Positions 45,680-58,571 are shown, numbered from the stretch's first letter. The stretch is DNA of 64,000 nt from Nectonema munidae (GCA_030549495.1 JAUIRK010001055.1:1053001-1117000), one strand, 5' to 3'. The notes: generated from the sequence alone by a model not told the origin. A program made the numbers and translations.

Positions 45680-45865
45680 GTTAGTACAATTGATTGGTCA
45701 TTACACAACTTGTAAATGACAAAGGACCCGAAAGCTGAGATGAAGATGATATCTTTGATTAAACTTTTTTATGGATATTTTGTCTGCGAATAGTAAGGGA
45801 TTGAGAAAAAGGAAGCAAGAAGAATAAAGATGCATACAACAAATATTATAATTATAAATTATAGG

Positions 45866-46015
45866 GGCGTGAGTAGGGTTGGTTAGATGCTGGATTCGAT
45901 AACTCAAGGTCTTGGCTTCGATCCCGCATCAAGCCCGCTTTCCTCATAGTTCGATACAAGCGGCGCAATTGTGCCTTCTCGATGAAAACACCATGTGGTA
46001 CCTTTACCTTATATG
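45866..46015 (+). mobile_element. tRNA-derived SINE-like element
   Basis: GTGAGTAGGGTTGGTTAGAT then GCTGG and, about 30 bases on, GGCTTCGATCCCGC closely follow the D-arm and T-arm of a tRNA (A and B boxes). The anticodon stem and acceptor do not pair well. A body with GCGGCGCAATTGTGCCTTC follows, ending in AT-rich DNA near 46010. I read it as a SINE head rather than a tRNA gene. Confidence 0.5.
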
Positions 46016-48159
46016 TATGGATATAAATGTGTAAGCTAAAAAATGGCGGCAAATGCTGTAATACTTGAGTCGCTTGAAAATACGACGTTTTAAATATTCT
46101 TAATAACGCAAGATAGAGGCTTGATGCAGATTTGCGATAATAGGATGATGAAAAAAGAACCAATGTTAGAGGATAACAGTAAGTTGGCCCTTTTTGACCT
46201 GAATAGTACAGAGCTATCAAAAATACTTTGATCTAAGTAAGTCTTTTAAGCTTAATGTATTTGTAGTTTCAAACCTAAAGTTATATGAAAAGCATTATCT
46301 CATCAAAATAACCTCGCGAGAGGCAGTCAATGTCTTTTTGGGAAGAGATAGATTTTTTCTATTAAATACATCGGAAAATAGAAGTTGATCAAAACTTCAC
46401 TTCACTGATAATAATTATCCAAACTTAAAAACAGCATACTCTATCATCATAAAATTCGTAAGATCAAAATATCCTTATTAATATCTTACTTCATCATACG
46501 TGTTTATATTCAATGATATTTTGTACACACTCAAGCACTTTCTCTGTCTCTCTAATGAAATAATTTCTGTGACGTGTATTGCACTTCGCATTTGCTATAC
46601 AAGCATTGTACTTTGTTTCTGCAATATTTCCCTGTGCTTCTTTGGCTGATTGAATATAAACACTTAGGATGCAGGAAAAGGAGGATTGGGAAAGATCTTA
46701 CTACACGCACATAATATGCTAATAAAGAATAATATGCTACTCAAATGTCAATCAAAATCTATTTCACACTTCATTCGTTGAAAATATTTACATGCTAACA
46801 ACCACATTATAATTTATTTAATATTATAATTCATAAAGCGTATACTTTTAGTTCCCAAAAAGAATTTTCTCAGGCTCCAACTTTTGATCAGCAGAGGCTT
46901 CCGTACATGGGCTACGTCTATATTTGCTTGTAAAATCAATTATATAAAATTTATATTTGAAAATCACATCTATATTATGATACCAATTTTTTTATTTGCC
47001 AAGCTTTTGACAAAAACCATGCACGAATATAACTAGTTGGTTGTTAAAGTCAATAAAGAGAGAACGTTGTCTCGAAAATATAATTGAAAGAGAAGTATGT
47101 CTGTGATTTGATATTCAGATAAAATGAGAAACATAGAAAGATGTTTTACAATTTTGGTTGGTGTATTTGTTTCACAATGTTGTGAAAAGATGTGTATGAT
47201 GTCGCACACAGTATAGAGAAAAACGACAGAGATAAAGACAGTTGTGATCTAGATATACTTTGTCGTTTATGCACCAAGCTGTGTCTATGCTTCCATTGCG
47301 TGTTTGTCACTGACGAAAAGAGAGTAAGTGAGAGTTTATCTAAGATGGTCGAAACAAGAAATCAATATGGGAAAGTGAAACAGAAGGCAAATAAACTGAA
47401 ATACAAAAAAGGAAAAAGTCAATAGAACAATAATCAACTATAGTAAGAATAAAAATATTACAATGCTGGGGAATTGGATTAAAGACCTTATTGATATCAA
47501 ACGGTTTTTTCCTCCATTACCTTACACATTTAATTGGGCTTATAGAAAGATATTGTCACAGCTCTTCATAAAGAGTCTTTGGTCTCAAATCCCGTAAGAC
47601 TTCTTTCCTAAGCTCTGAGAGGCAAATATGAACGAGAGCAGGTATGAATTATAAGTCAGAAAAATTATGGGATGCCCAAAATTTGCAAGAAATCTAAAAG
47701 AAGATAAAGCAAAGCCTTTTTTTAAATAAAATGTATTGTTTTTGTAATACAGGGTTTTCTGGGCAATAACGAAACTGATAAATATGTGCAACTTATTGAG
47801 ACGTTGGTGAAGAACTACTTTGAAGGTCCATATTCTTGATACTTTTATTGAGAATTTCAATGAGAATATATGCATGAAAATTTGATTTGAGGCTAACTTA
47901 TTCCTTATTCGAGAAGTGGATGACAGCAAACGTAGAAAATTGCATAAATTTGTCTCACAGAGTTCACAATATATCTTATCTTTTATTTTTGTTTTATACT
48001 TAAATAAAAAAAAAGAAGTTTAATTTAAACGTTTCCTAAATTAAAAATTCATCTTGAAGTCCACAAAAGCAGATTAAATGAAGTAATCGCCATTTTCTAT
48101 TGTTTTTCAATAAAAAGAATTGGGAAATAACATTTGTTTGTGAGGAACTAAAATCGTTT
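46016..48159 (+). other. coracle intron, nothing recognised
   Basis: An open frame at 47192-47425 (77 codons, containing LCRLCTKLCLCFHCVF then a Lys-rich tail) has an unusual cluster of six Cys but no known family and no splice context. A minus-strand frame at 47585-47929 was not recognised. The rest is AT-rich. Confidence 0.4.
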
Positions 48160-49560
48160 TACATAGTGTAATAAAAAAAAATTTAATTAGGTTTTTGTAT
48201 TTTAAACGCGCTACAAAGAAAAGTTTTTTCAAATTTCGCTTCCCATTTATCCTGAAGAATTTCGGGCAGTTGCCTCAGTTAGTCATTTGCAAGAAGAATA
48301 TTCTGAAAGCTTTCACACTTAAGGAACACTTCAAAAAAGTTCATCAGGAATTGGCCAGTAAGGGTTTGTCCTACTTCAAAATTAAAGGACACCAGCTCAA
48401 GCTAACGTTTTTGGATCATGCAACAGGTGTTCTCTTTTGAGACAAAAAAATCTCCAGTGGCTCATGCAAGATCTCTCTTTTTATTGCGAAGCAGAAGAAT
48501 CCATACAGGATCGGAGAAAAACCACTCTAACCTTCCACGATAGAAGATTTTTGTCTTGTCTTCTTGAATAATAGGCTCATAAAATAAGTATATAACAACA
48601 CTGTTCAGCGCATCAATGTCATGTCCTATGCTATCAAACTTCAGGTGATGAAGGAAATCCGACTCTCTACCTTCTTTGCCATCCAACTTGGTGAGCCTAT
48701 GCAGGTTACACATCTTCCACAGCTTTTGATTTTTTCACCGATTCATCTTGGAAAATCAGAATGAGAGGGAGTTCTCTTTTGCAGCTTACTTATTATAACT
48801 TCAAAACCGAAAGTTATCATTAATATGGCGACCATCTTTTTTCAAGAGGAAAAAACTCTTGTGAGCGTAGTTTGTTGGTGTGTGCATTGGCGAGCTCTTA
48901 GCACATTCTGATTCAAGTCAGGATTTGTGACACTGGTCATGAAGAAGAATCTGGATATCATTACAACACAATGACTGGTTAACCGTGAGCCACTTGCCTC
49001 CAATACACTACCCGGTTTCTTCCAAAGCTCTTTTATAGGTCTTCACCCCTATAAAAGGAAATCCATTTAATACACGGCTGTTTCATCGGTTGTGCAAGTG
49101 GACGCCTCAGTTGTTAAAGAACCTTCGAGAGTATTTAAATATAATCTATCATCATCATCATCATCATCATCCATTTTGCCTTCTAGGCCCTGTTTAAATA
49201 TGTTCGTAGCTTTTAATTGACTAAACTGACAGCAACTGGGCCTAGATACCACTATATCATCATGCGATTCCTTCAACGCTTTTCTCAGCAAGTTAGTTTA
49301 TTGAGTGAAGTAAGTCAAAAGGGGAAACGTAGCTCAGTTCCAACGCCTGACAGATGTTGGTAAAGAAGCACTTTTAGATTAGCCCAACAAGAGATCAAAG
49401 AACACTTGTGAAGCCTTCAAGAAGACTTTAAAAACTATTTTCTCGACAATGGTTTAAATCAGAAGAATTTACAGTTGAAACTTTACCGAAAACCTTTCGG
49501 TTGAACTTTGAGTTATCTATTCATTTTACAAGAGGAATTCTTGTTGCTCTTTTCAGTCAT
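48160..49560 (+). mobile_element. hAT transposase fossil (ZBED5/GTF2IRD2-like)
   Basis: Plus-strand relic with parts in order. A BED-finger end (QLVICKKNILKAFTLKEHF, then KKVHQEL), in which one zinc-binding Cys appears lost, is at 48270-48350. Next come SLFIAKQKNPYRIGEKPL (48475-48530), STIEDFC, NNTVQRINVMSYAIKLQVMK (about 48595-48650), FFAIQLGEPMQV (about 48670, where the usual Q-L-D-E-S-T-D-V has decayed) and LPQLLIF. Later fragments (EPLASNTLPG) are weak. A run of ATC repeats occurs at 49147-49171. Many stops and shifts are present and no terminal repeats were found. Confidence 0.7.
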
Positions 49561-51415
49561 AGATGAGTTTGAGGAACAATAGCAGTTCATTATCTCTAAT
49601 TACTAGGCCAAAATGCTCTCAGATTTTCGCAAAACTAGTGAATTTGGCCTGAATTTTCCCATTCTTTTCTCATCTACATTTAAAAATTAGTACATTTTGA
49701 TTGGGTTATAAAAGTGAGGGTCATAATCACTATTTTACTATACTAAATATATAAATCTAGTTTATATTATATATTTATAATAGTATTATAAATCTATATA
49801 ATACTCTATATCTATATATTTTATAATAGTAAAAAATATATCTTTTCATATTAAGATTCTTAAAAAGAACCATAAGTTTAAAACTTTTAACTATCTTAAT
49901 AAAAATGTTTGAAATTAGAGACCATAATTGATTAGAGAGTTTGATAACTCATAATTAGAGACTCACTAATTAACTAACTAACCTTCCAGGTAACTAACGA
50001 AATAACTAAATGAACTATCTTACTGACTAACTGTTTCACAGTTCCTTAATAAGAGCCAATAAATAAATGTATATATTCAGGGGTAGATGTCTGTGGGACA
50101 ATTTCACAGGGCAGTTCTCCTCATACCAAAATAAATATAAATGCCTTTACAACCGTATATTTATTTTCTTCTATGATGCCTTTGATGTTCATGTTGTGCA
50201 ATGGTATCTAAATGGGCTCTACATCATCCTGTAGAAAAATGATGCTGTTAGTGGCATCAAATTGAAAAGTTTTTACTTTGTGCAATTTCTCATCTAAGAT
50301 TAGTGATAATTTTTTCCCTGGATATCAAATTTTTGGATAAATTTTTGTACATCTATTTTGGTATTTTTAAGCAATACATCATCTCTACTATTGATTTGTT
50401 CTACACTTGATATCACTTTTCAAATTTTTGTCAATGACATATATCTAACGATTTTTAATTACAGCATCCGTTTCTTGTGAGTTGAAAACCGACTTTAATA
50501 AAGACGTCTATACAAAGCGAAAAATTTATGACATTTGATATATTACTTTTACTTGGACAATACTTCTTCACTTCAGATTATTAAATTTTATAATCTTATA
50601 CAAAGAAATTCTCATTTCGGCTTGTCTTTACACTACTATTTAATCACTCTAGCCTCAGCCTTGATAGATGAATATTTAAAAACATGTATTTATATGTTTC
50701 TATAAATCTCAATACTAAATTTAGATTAGTTTTGAAAGCATCCTTCCCAACATTATTTTTCTTTTCCTAGAATTTAAATTGACTTTTTTAATCAAACATA
50801 AAAAATTAGTTATAAAAGATATGCCAAATTGTTTTTAAGTTTTTTTCTGGGACATTTTTTGAGTGCAAACAAAAATAAACTTTATTGACTTTTATGAGCT
50901 TGTTTAACTTAGTGTTTCTAATCTAATTTTTTTAACATTTTATGCTCAAATAGTTTATATAAATGGGTATGTTTTTTTAATGTAAATTTTTTGTATACTA
51001 TTTTTATATAAACTAAATTAAAAAATCATATTATTATATAAATTTTTCTTGTAAAATGATTTGAATTTTTTTATTTTCTGCAATAACTTCCATGTAGAAT
51101 TGGCACGTATGGTTAATGATGCTGATTTTTCGTAACCGTATCAAAATAAAATATTTTTCAAATAGAAATGTGAAAGTTTTTCTTTTTATTATTTTGGTTG
51201 TACCCTTTTCCTCTTATGCTTTACTGTTACTTTAATCTGTGTTCCATTTTATTTTCTAAACATAAAAACACCTCACCGTACGTTTACCTTTATTGTCTAT
51301 ATTTTATTCTTTAGATATTATCTGTGTCTTCAATTACGAAATGACATAATAGCCAGAAAGTAATAGATTAAATCTTATACAATATCTTTTCATTTCATTT
51401 ATTTTCTTTCTTTAG
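49561..51415 (+). other. coracle intron, AT-rich, nothing recognised
   Basis: Low-complexity TATA-rich DNA at 49740-49860 and long T and A runs up to the exon D acceptor. No coding or transposon signal was seen. Confidence 0.55.
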
Positions 51416-51589
51416 ATTACCATGCTCCTTTTTAACGCAAGCACTCCTAGGCTCTTATTTAGTTCAATCAGAACTAGGAGATTACGATATAGAAGATCAT
51501 CACGGTGATTATCTTAAAAATTTCAAGTTTGCACCAGAAACTTCTAAAAAGTTGAAAGAAAAAGTTTGTGAATTTCACAAAACTCATAA
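51416..51589 (+). CDS. cora: coracle exon D: FERM F2 lobe
   Basis: Acceptor TTCTTTCTTTAG precedes 51416 and donor CATAA|GTAAGT follows 51589. The exon has one base, 57 codons, then two bases. It reads LPCSFLTQALLGSYLVQSEL, GDYDIEDHHGDYLKNFKFAP, then ETSKKLKEKVCEFHKTH. LPCSF, ALLGSY, QSELGDYD and the F-x-x-A-P block are the conserved core of the 4.1-family F2 lobe (acyl-CoA-binding-protein-like helices). This is the best conserved exon in the window. Phases match both neighbours: the two trailing bases AA plus the first base of exon E give Lys. Confidence 0.95.
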
Positions 51590-52434
51590 GTAAGTTTTTT
51601 TTACATAAAATTGCTTGGTTCTCTTTCTTCTTTTTTATGATAAAATTCAAGTAGACATGCGTATAGTTCTTTCCTCATAAGATTCAGATCTGTACTGGGA
51701 AAGAGGATTCGACCCGTTTATAACATCTACGGACCAAATCAGGCTAGACCGCACTATTAAATTTAAGAACCAAACAATACCGTTCTTAATCGGTTCTTAA
51801 GAAACATTAAAAATTTCTGCTTTTTAATACCAATTTTATATTAAAATTTAGAGGAACTATAATACACATAGTAAACGTTCAAATGAATACAGGCTTCTTC
51901 GAGTACTTTATAAAGTAGATCCATCATTTGTCCACATTATTAATCATGTAATTGGTAAATGGAATTAAAATTCAACTCTGAAACAGGCACACGTCTATAG
52001 GTATAGTTTGAAGTGTCTTTGATCAAATTAACACAATCAATATATATCTTCTTATTTTTTTCTTTATAGTAATAATAACTTACGATAGAGGCCAACAATT
52101 TCCCACTCTTTTGCATCCTTATATATGTAATATGTATACATTTTAAATTTCTTTTGCATATGCCACTGTGAATTTAATCCCTACTCTTTTTATCTGCTTT
52201 GTTCTCTTGAAAAATACGCTATTGTAAAATTATCATTATGATTCAGTGGTTCTCATAGTGGGCGATAGCCACTCTAAGGCGGTGTTTTGTAATTCTTAGA
52301 AAGGTAAGACAAAAAATATTCTCGTGATTGAAAGTCAGGCAAATTTTTGATAAGTTATATGTTAGTTTTTAAAATGCGAATATGTTTATTATAATATTTA
52401 AGTCCATATAATTTTTTATATTTTCCATAGGAAA
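51590..52434 (+). other. Intron segment with a solo hAT-like end
   Basis: CAGTGGTTCTCATAGTGGGC at 52244 is the common start of hAT-family termini and continues CGATAGCCACTC. No matching right end was seen before or after the adjoining LINE. The rest is AT-rich. Confidence 0.4.
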
Positions 52435-52503
52435 ATTATTATTATTAAACATTTTTATTTATACCATGATCATATGACCGTTGGAAAATAGTTATAAAAC
52501 ATT

Positions 52504-55310
52504 CTATATGATGTAAGGAAAGTGTGAAAACGAATTATTTTCACGTTGAGTGGTGAGGTAAGTCTTAAAAGCATTAAGATTAGATTGTTGTTGTAAGCAA
52601 TCAGAGGTGAGCGTGTTGAGCATTTGAGGGAGAAGTATAAGAGGAGATTGTTCGGAGAAAGTCGACGAGAAAGTTAGGGTATTACAATTAACGTAAGTAT
52701 GGTGACGTATTCTGTGGGGTAAAATTTTCTGATGAGGGACAAAAGGCATTAGTGCTAATGGACAGTTACCATGGTAGTATTTGTAACCAATGCAAGCAAG
52801 TGAGAAATTGCGTCTAAACTGTAATTTATCGAGTCCTAGAAGATTATAAAGATCTTGAGTAACTACGTCTCGGGAGCGAAGACCAATAATTATACGAATT
52901 GCACGGCGTTGTAGCGATTCTAAACAGTTTGTTAAGACATTTCCGGCTCCACACAATAGAATTGAGGCATATTCCATATGACATCTTATGAAGGCTTTGT
53001 AAATTTTTAGCAGAAGTTGTTCAGAGTTATTTGGAAGATTAGATTTTAGTAGACGTAGTACATAAAGTTCTTTCATTGTTTTCCGACAGATCTCTTGAAC
53101 TTGACGTTTTTGCTTTAGGTCGTTAGTTAAAATTACTCCAAGATGTTTGTGCTCACTACCGAATGGTATTTTATATCCATCAAATGAGATCTGGCAGTTT
53201 CTATTGTCGCATGAATATTTTGGTTTGGAAAATTTCATGGCCACCGTTTTTTGAAAATTAAAGCGCATAGCCCATGATTTTGCCCACTTTTGAGCAATGC
53301 TTAAATCATGATTCAAGATTTCAGCAGATAATGTAGAGTAATTACAGGAAACTTAAATAAGTATATCATCAGAAGGAGCAGCAGGTTTAAGATATATAAC
53401 GTTTGGTAGACTTTTGCTGAAGTCTTGGATGTTGACAAGAAGCTCGTTGATGAAAATGATAAACAAAGTAGGTGCAAGCACACTTCCTTGTGGAACTCCC
53501 GTTTTGACTAAACTACACTCGGATAATGTATTTCCTATTCTTGTATACTGAGTTCTTTCATTCAAGTAGTCTTGGATCCACGCAAAGAATTTACCTCGAA
53601 TACCAAAACATGGCAGATAGCTTTGTGGGGGATAGCCATGAAAGCATTAGATAAGTCTAAGAAAGCACACATTGAATCGTTATTTTTGTCAGCAGACATA
53701 ATCCAATTGTGGTACATAAGTAAAAGTTGTTCAGAAGTTGAGTGGTTTGGTAAAAACCCAAATTGTGCAGATGATACCAACCTATTTTTTAGCAAGTGAT
53801 TCATCAAAGTGTCATTAACTAAATTTTCCATTAGTTTACCCACGCAAGAAATAATTGAGATAGGACGATAGCTGTTAATATTGGATTTTTCACCTTTTCC
53901 TTTATAAATGGGTGTAACATGAGAAGTTTTCCAAACTGCGGGCATAACACCTGTAGCAAAAGACAATGTGAATAAATGTGTTAGTTTATCTTTTAATTGA
54001 TAAGCGCAATTTCGCAGTAAAATATTTGTCTGATCCAATAGATTTGTTCACGTTTAAGGATAAAAGTTTCTTCAAAACAAGATCTGGTGAGACAAAAAAG
54101 TCATCAAGTAAAGAAGTTGTTTTTGTCGAGGGTAAGGGATATCTATGATTGGAATTTAGATGGGGGAAGGGGGGGTCTGATCCAGCAAAGCAGGAGTTAA
54201 AGATGTTAGCTTTATCCAAGTCATTATACAAGATTTTTTCTTTATGAAGAATTTCTGGAATTGGTGAATTATTTTCAACAAACTTATAAATATTTTTTGC
54301 AAAGGACCAGTAAAGTCGAGTAGATTGAGCATTTGCGATCTTTGTAGCGCTATCTTTGTAATAAAGCTGCTTGATTCGAGTGCATTCTTGCTTCAGACAA
54401 TTTCTAGCCTTACAGTAAGCTTCAAGGTCCATTTGGGAATTTGAAAATTTAAAGTTGCGCCAAGTCTGCCGTTTTAAAGAAGCGAGATGAGTAAATAGTT
54501 CAGTTTTGAAGGGTAAAGTATGTTTGGAGGATCTGTTCATGCAGAGCTTTGGTACAAACGAGTCAACAATACTTGATATGGTAGATTCGAATATACTAAG
54601 AGCTTGGTTCACATCATTTAAACTGAAAAAAGGAGACCAGTCAAAGGTAGAGATGGCTTGACGAATTTCGGCCCAATTATTAATTTTGGAAAAATTGGGT
54701 TTTGAAAAGTTTATCCTGGGGGTATAATTAATTATTATTAATTGAAGTAGTGAATAGATTTTAATTAATAATGGGAGGAAGGACAGTAGTGTTAGTAAAA
54801 GTGACAGGTACGTCCGAAGCAGCAAGATCAATCAAAGATGATTTACCTGGAAGACGATCTGGAAAACGAGTTGGATCACAAACAATCTGAGTCAAACCAT
54901 ACTCAATAAAAAATAATTCAGTTTCTGTGCCAAGAAAGAAGAATTGAGATTTGGGTCTTCGAGAAATGATCTAAGTTCATCAAGCAAAGAGATATTAGCT
55001 TCTGGGGGTCTGTATATGAAAGCAGTATTAAGTTCAATAGTACCCAAATTAATTCTGAAAAAATAGCCTCGTAGTCTTGTGTTGTTGAAAGTTTAGGAAT
55101 TTTGTGCTTTATTGAACTATGAAAATATATTAACAGACCTCCTCCGAAAGCATTCCGATCTTTTCGAAGCAAATTGTATTCATTTATTTCAATCACTCTG
55201 TCGGGTACTTTAGTAGACAAAAAGTTTCAGAGATGCATACCATAAGAGGTTTTTTTGAGATAATCATGGATTTTAATTAAAAAAAAATTAGAGAGAATAC
55301 CACGGATATT
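52504..55310 (-). pseudogene. LINE ORF2: endonuclease and reverse transcriptase
   Basis: The endonuclease remnant (55220-54918) reads ALLRKD-like NLLRKDRNAFGGGLLIYF, the 'R-x-x-R-G-G-G-V-x-I-Y' block. The linker and finger region (54831-53986) contains LPFKTELFTHLASLKRQTW. Reverse transcriptase blocks: VWKTSHVTPIYKGKGEKSN, INSYRPISIISCVGKLMENL, AQFGFLPNHSTSEQLL, AFLDLSNAFMAIPHKAI, KTGVPQGSVLAPTLFIIFIN, then PSDDILI near 53355 (decayed YADD), and EHKHLGVILTNDL (thumb, about 53160). The C-terminal ORF runs 53316-52504. I count at least four frame breaks. Confidence 0.85.
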
Positions 55311-55337
55311 TGTGAACCATACCTTATTGTACATGGT

Positions 55338-56344
55338 TCATGGCACTTTTACTTGGTCACATTTTCTAATGAAGACTGGACAGTTATTACTGTTTGCTTG
55401 ATGATCGCTTTTACAGTTGCAGCATTTTGGTGGGAGAAGACAAGGAGTAATATGCGTAGGATCTGAGGACCCACAATTTAAACAACGAGACTGTGATTTG
55501 CACGCTGCAGCTTGTAACAGCGTAATGGTTTGTGGACAGAAACTATTGCGATGTAGTGATAAAAATAAAAAAAAGACCAAGTTTTAGGATTCTTTCAAAC
55601 TCATTGATATCAGTCAGGAGCATTTTAAAAGTGACGAAAGAATGTCCAGCTTTTTCATAAAGATTGATAATTTGAGAGACTGATTTGAATTCTCGTCTGA
55701 CACAAGACTCAAATTGAGTAAGATCAATTTGTTTTATCGATGCGAGGAATGATAACCGATTGATTATTCTGTGTTTGATTAGTTGGTTGATCCATCTTGG
55801 AAATGTTTGAGGTATCACCAAAAAAAATTCTGGCCAACCTCAAATAAGTACTTCTCTTTTACCAAGATTTTTCGCTTCTATTAATAATTTACCACGATTC
55901 CGTATTATAGCGTAGGAAATTAAGGGGGCTTCTGTAAAGCTTTTAATTTTATCTTGGACGTTTGTCGACATACTCACAACGGAAGATAACAGATGTGATT
56001 CCATATTTGAAACCCTTGAGTCAATTTTTTCAACAAGTTTAATAGTTTCTTGATTGCAGTTTCCATGGTAAACAGATTTGTAGTTAAACTCATCAAACTG
56101 GAACAAGGTGTTAGTTGGATATAGCTTTTTAAGAGCAGTGGCTGATTTTTTTTTCTTTACTAGTCTGGGAAATACATTTTTTGCAGAGATAAAGGCCAGG
56201 ATCTTGGTTGATGGCGTTGCTAATTTCTAGGATTGTTAATCCAACGCATTCATAATGAATATAACTTCTACAGGATGAACATTCAATTTCCGCATGATGT
56301 CGAGGTTTTCCACACCAACAAGTAGAATGAATTCCATTTTCCAT
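55338..56344 (-). pseudogene. LINE ORF1 with PHD-like finger and zinc knuckles
   Basis: ATG at 56344 starts MENGIHSTCWCGKPRHHAEI, then ECSSCRSYIHYECVGL and YLCKKC. This Cys4-His-Cys3 arrangement (C-W-C ... C-S-S-C ... H-Y-E-C ... C-K-K-C) is that of a PHD finger, known at the start of ORF1 in some CR1-group LINEs. A coiled-coil-like middle (ETIKLVEKIDSRVSNMESHL) follows after a frame change. The last part (55580-55338) has CLNCGSSDPTHITPC and CCNCKSDHQANSNNCPVF, gag-like knuckles as in jockey elements. At least three frame changes or stops lie between these parts. It would have bound element RNA. Confidence 0.75.
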
Positions 56345-56345
56345 T

Positions 56346-56874
56346 CAAAAAAGGATAAGTTGTGCTATTAAACCACATCTACAAACTTTACAAAAATTTT
56401 AAAACTATTTTAATAAGAATCTTAAAAAGTTTAATTGAAACTTTATTTAAAGAAAGTATCGTCTGCTTATGTATTGTTAGAAAAATGAGGAATTTATGAT
56501 CTTAAATTTCGATGAAGAAGTACACTCATGTTAAAAAGTAACTATGAATTTTTCATACGGTAAAATTTTCTACTCCCCATTTAGAACCGGCTAACATTCA
56601 TTTATTTATTGGTAGTTTAGGGCAGTAAATACAATTTATCTTTAAAGAAATATTATAGATAAAAATGAAAGTGGTTTTATTAAAATTAATTCCATTACTA
56701 TCAAAGCTAACATCGGACTTTGAAAGATAAAAACCAAATCTAAGGGTCACATCGAAAAAAGTATGATAACTGTTGGGTAAAAAGCCCATTTCAAATTATA
56801 TTTGATATAATTACATTTTATATTTTTTTCCTATTTTATTTATTGTGAAGGAATATATATTCTATGTTCTAATC
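56346..56874 (+). other. Intron between LINE and MITE, nothing recognised
   Basis: AT-rich. Any 5' UTR of the neighbouring LINE would lie at the left edge, but no boundary signal was found. Confidence 0.5.
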
Positions 56875-57193
56875 CAGGGATAGGCAAACTTTTTTTACCC
56901 GTCGACCCCTTCATAGAACATTTGTCTTCACACCGACCCCCACCCCACATAGAAATGTTCCATAAAAACATTAACCAATGTCCAACAATTAAGAGAAAAA
57001 ATACAAACCAAAAATGTTCCATATAACCTATACTATACAATGTCCTAAGCAATGTTTTAAAAGAAAAAGGAGATTTATTACTACTATAAAGTAAAAAAAC
57101 AACATAATTTGGTAAGTTTGTCTATCTTATCGACCCCTAAAGATCTGTTATCGACCCCCAGTGGTCGATATAGACCTCTTTACCGATCCCTGG
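56875..57193. mobile_element. hAT-type MITE
   Basis: A 319-bp non-coding insertion. The left end is CAGGGATAGGCAAAC and the right end, read inverted, is CCAGGGATCGGTA. Flanks TTCTAATC (left) and CTCTAATC (right) agree at seven of eight positions, an 8-bp hAT target duplication. The interior repeats GTCGACCCC / CGACCCC phrases near both ends. The 'CAGGG(A/G)T-x-GGCAAA' style is widespread among animal hAT families. Confidence 0.8.
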
Positions 57194-58566
57194 CTCTAAT
57201 CGGATAGTAGTATTTTTTTATACGTTTTTAGCTAGCAAATCATTAAAGTTTATGTGTTGAAAAAGATGGTCTCGAATTGATAAAAAAAATTTTTAATTAA
57301 GTAATCTTAACCTTTTAACCCGTTGACTTTTATGATTGGTGGGTTCATAAAACATAAAAATACTTTATCTTTATAATTAATTCTTGATTCCTTTATTGTG
57401 GATTATAATTTGTGTCATTTAATTGAAGATCTCATCATAAAGTTCGAAATAAAAAGGGAAGGATTTTGTTTGATTTTACATCTTGCCGTTAATATGACAT
57501 TTGGGCTGATAAACAATTCAAAGTGCTATCCAGGACTCTATTGACGTGTCCTATTTTTCTATTGGAGAGAAATTTTCTATACTATTTCATACTCTCTTTC
57601 AATTTTCATATAAGTAATTTATTGGAAATGGGCATTATAGAAAATTATTTTTGGATCAATTTTTTTACGAATAAACTCACTTTTTGAAAAAATATTAAGT
57701 CATCTTTTTTTGCCTTTAGTTATTTACCCATAGTAAGAATTTTTACGAGACAACACAATGAAAAGCTTCACTTTGTCCCGTGATGCCTCATGAATAATAA
57801 TTATTGCAATTCGATTTGAATAATGGATTGAAAAGTGAGTATAAACAAAAAATGGCGATGAATACTTATTTAACCGCGTTGAAAGAATTTTTTGAAGCTA
57901 GCCATGTCACCACATTCTAAAAATCTACCCAATGATGTCTAAATGAGAGGATTTATTTTATAAAATTTACCCGAAAACTAATTCATGGGACTACATTTTT
58001 AAATGGCAATCAATTTTGCACATCTAATCTCTATAAAGCCGCATATATTTATCATTCTATTTTATTCCTTTAGGATTTGTAATATTTCATTAATTATTTT
58101 GTTTTGAAAATTTTAAATTTCAACTATTATGTGAATAATATAATGTGGTTTTCATATATCACATATTTTAAGTATCCAGTGATCATGTCATGCCATTACT
58201 ATAAAAATTTAAATAATTTAATTAAATTTATTATCATTGTCATTATTGACTTATTTATATCGATCTCTCTGAACTTTATAGTCAGTGATAACTTTCTGAT
58301 TTTGCAGTACTCGTCAGATAATCTTATTTATACCTAGCCGATAAAATGCTTTATTTATTTTTGATATTAACCCAAATGTAAGTAAAGTGCTGAAGGATCA
58401 TTTGTTTAAAATATAAAGAATAAAACAAAAAATGTACAGTTTTCATTAAAAGAAGTAAATAAACACATTTACTTCAAAGCATTTAACAACTTCTACTAGA
58501 TCAAGTATTTTATGCCAAACATGAGCTCTTTTTTATCTAACCTATATCACAAAGTTTACTTTTGTT
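57194..58566 (+). other. coracle intron, nothing recognised
   Basis: AT-rich. A 77-codon frame at 58104-58337 has hydrophobic, AT-driven composition only. Confidence 0.55.
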
Positions 58567-58571
58567 TATAA

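Larger units (their letters stand above)
52435..56345 (-). mobile_element. Jockey/CR1-like LINE with a PHD-like finger in ORF1
   Basis: A 3.9-kb non-LTR element in the coracle intron, coded on the minus strand. Order: ORF1 with an N-terminal PHD-like zinc finger and gag-like zinc knuckles (56344 to about 55338), endonuclease (about 55300-54750), reverse transcriptase (about 54700-53350) and ORF2 tail (stop at 52504). The 3' end runs into an ATT/AAT repeat tail near 52435-52450. Both ORFs are split by several shifts and stops, so it is inactive. Its left neighbour is the solo hAT end, and no clear target duplication was found. It has no RNase H. Confidence 0.85.

Noticed and set aside
45866-45940. 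A tRNA gene.
   Set aside because: Only the D and T arms look right; the acceptor and anticodon stems do not pair, so a SINE head is more likely.
48462-48713. Minus-strand open frame of 83 codons.
   Set aside because: The plus strand of the same bases encodes recognisable hAT transposase phrases, so this is a shadow.
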